From NCBI GenBank assembly GCA_003133505.1, contig PKXT01000043.1, positions 6,684 to 14,346 of the forward strand: a stretch of DNA of 7,663 bases. The letters are read 5' to 3'. The stretch comes from Acidobacteriota bacterium (GTDB taxonomy: Bacteria > Acidobacteriota > Terriglobia > Acidiferrales > UBA7541). Shown piece by piece: positions 6,618 to 7,663 of this stretch. Within the stretch, counting starts at the first letter, position 1. Every line of letters begins with the position of its first letter. Below the pieces are notes generated by a model, which was not told the DNA's origin, ran no database searches, and saw nothing but the letters and a program-made list of their open reading frames with translations. Both the position numbers and the translations under genes were made by a program.

Positions 6618-6627
6618 TTCAACTCCC

Positions 6628-7663
6628 TCAGCGCGGAGCGGCCGCGACATGGGTGGCAAGCCAAGCGGCGGCTTCGCGAGTGCCGAGCGACCCGCCAAGG
6701 TCGGGGGTGGTCTGGCCTTCGCGGAGGGCGGCGCGGACGGCGGCGTCCAACAATTGCGCTTCGCGGTCCCAACCAATGTAGGTGGCCATCATCGCGGCGG
6801 TAAGCACCGAGCCGAAGGGGTTGGCGATATTTTTTCCGGCGATGGTGGGCGCGGAGCCGTGGACCGGTTCGAAGAGGGAGACTCGTCCTGGATGAATGTT
6901 GCCGGAGGCGGCGAGGCCGAGGCCGCCGGCGAGTTGCGCTCCCAAGTCGCTGGCGATGTCTCCAAAGAGATTGCAGGTGACGATGACCTGAAATTGCGAG
7001 GGGTCGCGAACCATCTGCATGACCAGCGTGTCCACGAAGAGGTGGGAGGACTCGGTTTCGGGGTATCCCTGGCGGACTTCGCGGAAGACGCGCTGCCAGA
7101 TGTCGTGTCCAAAATTGATGGCGTTGGATTTGTCGGACATGCACAGGCGGGTGAGACCGTGCTGGCGGGCGTAATCGAAGGCATAGCGAATGATGCGTTC
7201 GACACCCTTGCGGGTGTTGACGTCTTCCTGCAGGGCGATTTCGTCGGCGGTTCCCTTCTTGAATATTCCGCCGACGCCGACGTAGAGGCCTTCGGTGTTT
7301 TCGCGGACGACAACGAACTGGATGTCGCGCTCGGTGCGATCACGCAGCGGGGTGAGGCGCTGATCGTACAGGATACAGGGACGAAGGTTGACGTAGAGGT
7401 CGAGCTTTTTGCGGAGGCCGAGGAGAATGTCGGCGGCGTGGATGTTGGAGGGAACGCGAGGGTCGCCCATCGCTCCCAAGAGGATGGCGTCGAAGCGGGA
7501 CTGCAACATTTCGGGAGCGTCGTCGGGGAGAGTGACTCCGTCGCGGAGATAGCGGTCGGCGCCCCAGTCGAAACTTTCAAATTCGACGTTGTGACCGCAG
7601 GCGCAGGCGGCGGCTTCAAAAACTTGGCAGGCTTCGGGGATGACTTCCTTGCCGATGCCGTCG
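6628..7663 (-). CDS. Isopropylmalate/isocitrate/tartrate-type dehydrogenase (LeuB-like), N-terminus outside window
   Basis: This is a beta-decarboxylating dehydrogenase of the isopropylmalate/isocitrate superfamily, which oxidises a 2-hydroxy acid with NAD(P) and a divalent metal and then decarboxylates it. The visible 344 residues start at DGIGKEVIPEA, so only a handful of N-terminal residues are missing. Counting from the first visible residue: substrate-binding Arg candidates R84 (LLGLRKKLDLY), R94 (VNLRP) and R120 (VVRENTEG); Y127; catalytic K178 (MSDKSNAI); metal/acid Asp D211, D235 and D239 (NLFGDIASDLG); and the cofactor loop EPVHGSAPTIAGKNIANP (265-282). The loop after R120 is ENTEG, as in isocitrate/tartrate/homoisocitrate enzymes, not the ELTGG usual in LeuB, and GDGIGKEV replaces LeuB's GDGIGPEV. 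The usual NAD-binding Asp of the cofactor loop is Thr (T273). Family placement is secure; the substrate and the symbol leuB are not. No leu gene is visible nearby. Confidence 0.92.
   Translation of the reverse strand, partial: DGIGKEVIPEACQVFEAAACACGHNVEFESFDWGADRYLRDGVTLPDDAPEMLQSRFDAILLGAMGDPRVPSNIHAADILLGLRKKLDLYVNLRPCILYDQRLTPLRDRTERDIQFVVVRENTEGLYVGVGGIFKKGTADEIALQEDVNTRKGVERIIRYAFDYARQHGLTRLCMSDKSNAINFGHDIWQRVFREVRQGYPETESSHLFVDTLVMQMVRDPSQFQVIVTCNLFGDIASDLGAQLAGGLGLAASGNIHPGRVSLFEPVHGSAPTIAGKNIANPFGSVLTAAMMATYIGWDREAQLLDAAVRAALREGQTTPDLGGSLGTREAAAWLATHVAAAPR

Larger units (their letters stand above)
6207..6627. other. 421-bp low-GC interval between rhomboid and dehydrogenase genes
   Basis: No intact, recognisable gene or RNA is seen here. 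The middle of the interval runs at about 48% GC, against roughly 58-68% in sampled parts of the adjacent dehydrogenase gene. It contains the weak membrane-protein ORF described separately, a small hairpin near the rhomboid stop, and a 10-bp direct repeat just after the dehydrogenase stop. The composition suggests DNA of different origin or under weaker selection than the flanks. Confidence 0.5.

Noticed and set aside
6789..7619. Long minus-strand ORF (276 codons) in another frame of the dehydrogenase gene.
   Set aside because: Its translation is a low-complexity Ser/Pro/Ala/Thr-rich product typical of an out-of-frame reading of GC-rich coding DNA.

Overview
The window looks like ordinary bacterial chromosome of moderately high GC (roughly 50-65% depending on the stretch). 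It contains no mobile element, CRISPR array, tRNA or rRNA that I can recognise. The two-subunit (alpha2/beta2-type) glycyl-tRNA synthetase, the bacterial-type pyruvate phosphate dikinase, the mixed composition and the gene content would fit an Acidobacteriota-like or other deep Gram-negative lineage. That taxonomic call is an inference, not something the sequence proves.

Layout. Positions 5264 down to 1 hold a minus-strand housekeeping block read recO -> glyQ -> glyS -> ppdK. recO/glyQ and glyQ/glyS each overlap by 4 bp (ATGA), so these three genes are almost certainly co-transcribed and translationally coupled. ppdK follows after a 97-bp spacer that holds a 14-bp perfect palindrome, and it runs off the left edge. 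A rhomboid-family intramembrane protease (5487-6206, plus strand) is divergent from recO across a 222-bp gap that probably holds the promoter of the recO block. On the right (6628-7663, minus strand) is a LeuB/isocitrate/tartrate-type beta-decarboxylating dehydrogenase whose N-terminus lies outside the window. Between it and the rhomboid gene is a 421-bp stretch of lower GC. It encodes no convincing intact gene but seems to carry a small multi-pass membrane protein ORF, possibly frameshifted, convergent with the rhomboid gene.

How the genes fit together. recO (recombination repair) and glyQS (glycine charging) form a compact housekeeping operon. ppdK interconverts PEP and pyruvate and may share the transcript or have its own promoter. 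The rhomboid protease and the dehydrogenase look like independent units.

I found no clear new system. The points most worth checking are these: the dehydrogenase has Thr where NAD-dependent family members have a cofactor-binding Asp, and carries an ENTEG loop unlike canonical LeuB; glyS has a perfect Shine-Dalgarno sequence just inside its annotated start, pointing to a CTG codon at the expected N-terminus; glyQ has an extra ~55-residue basic N-terminal segment; and a small membrane ORF appears broken.
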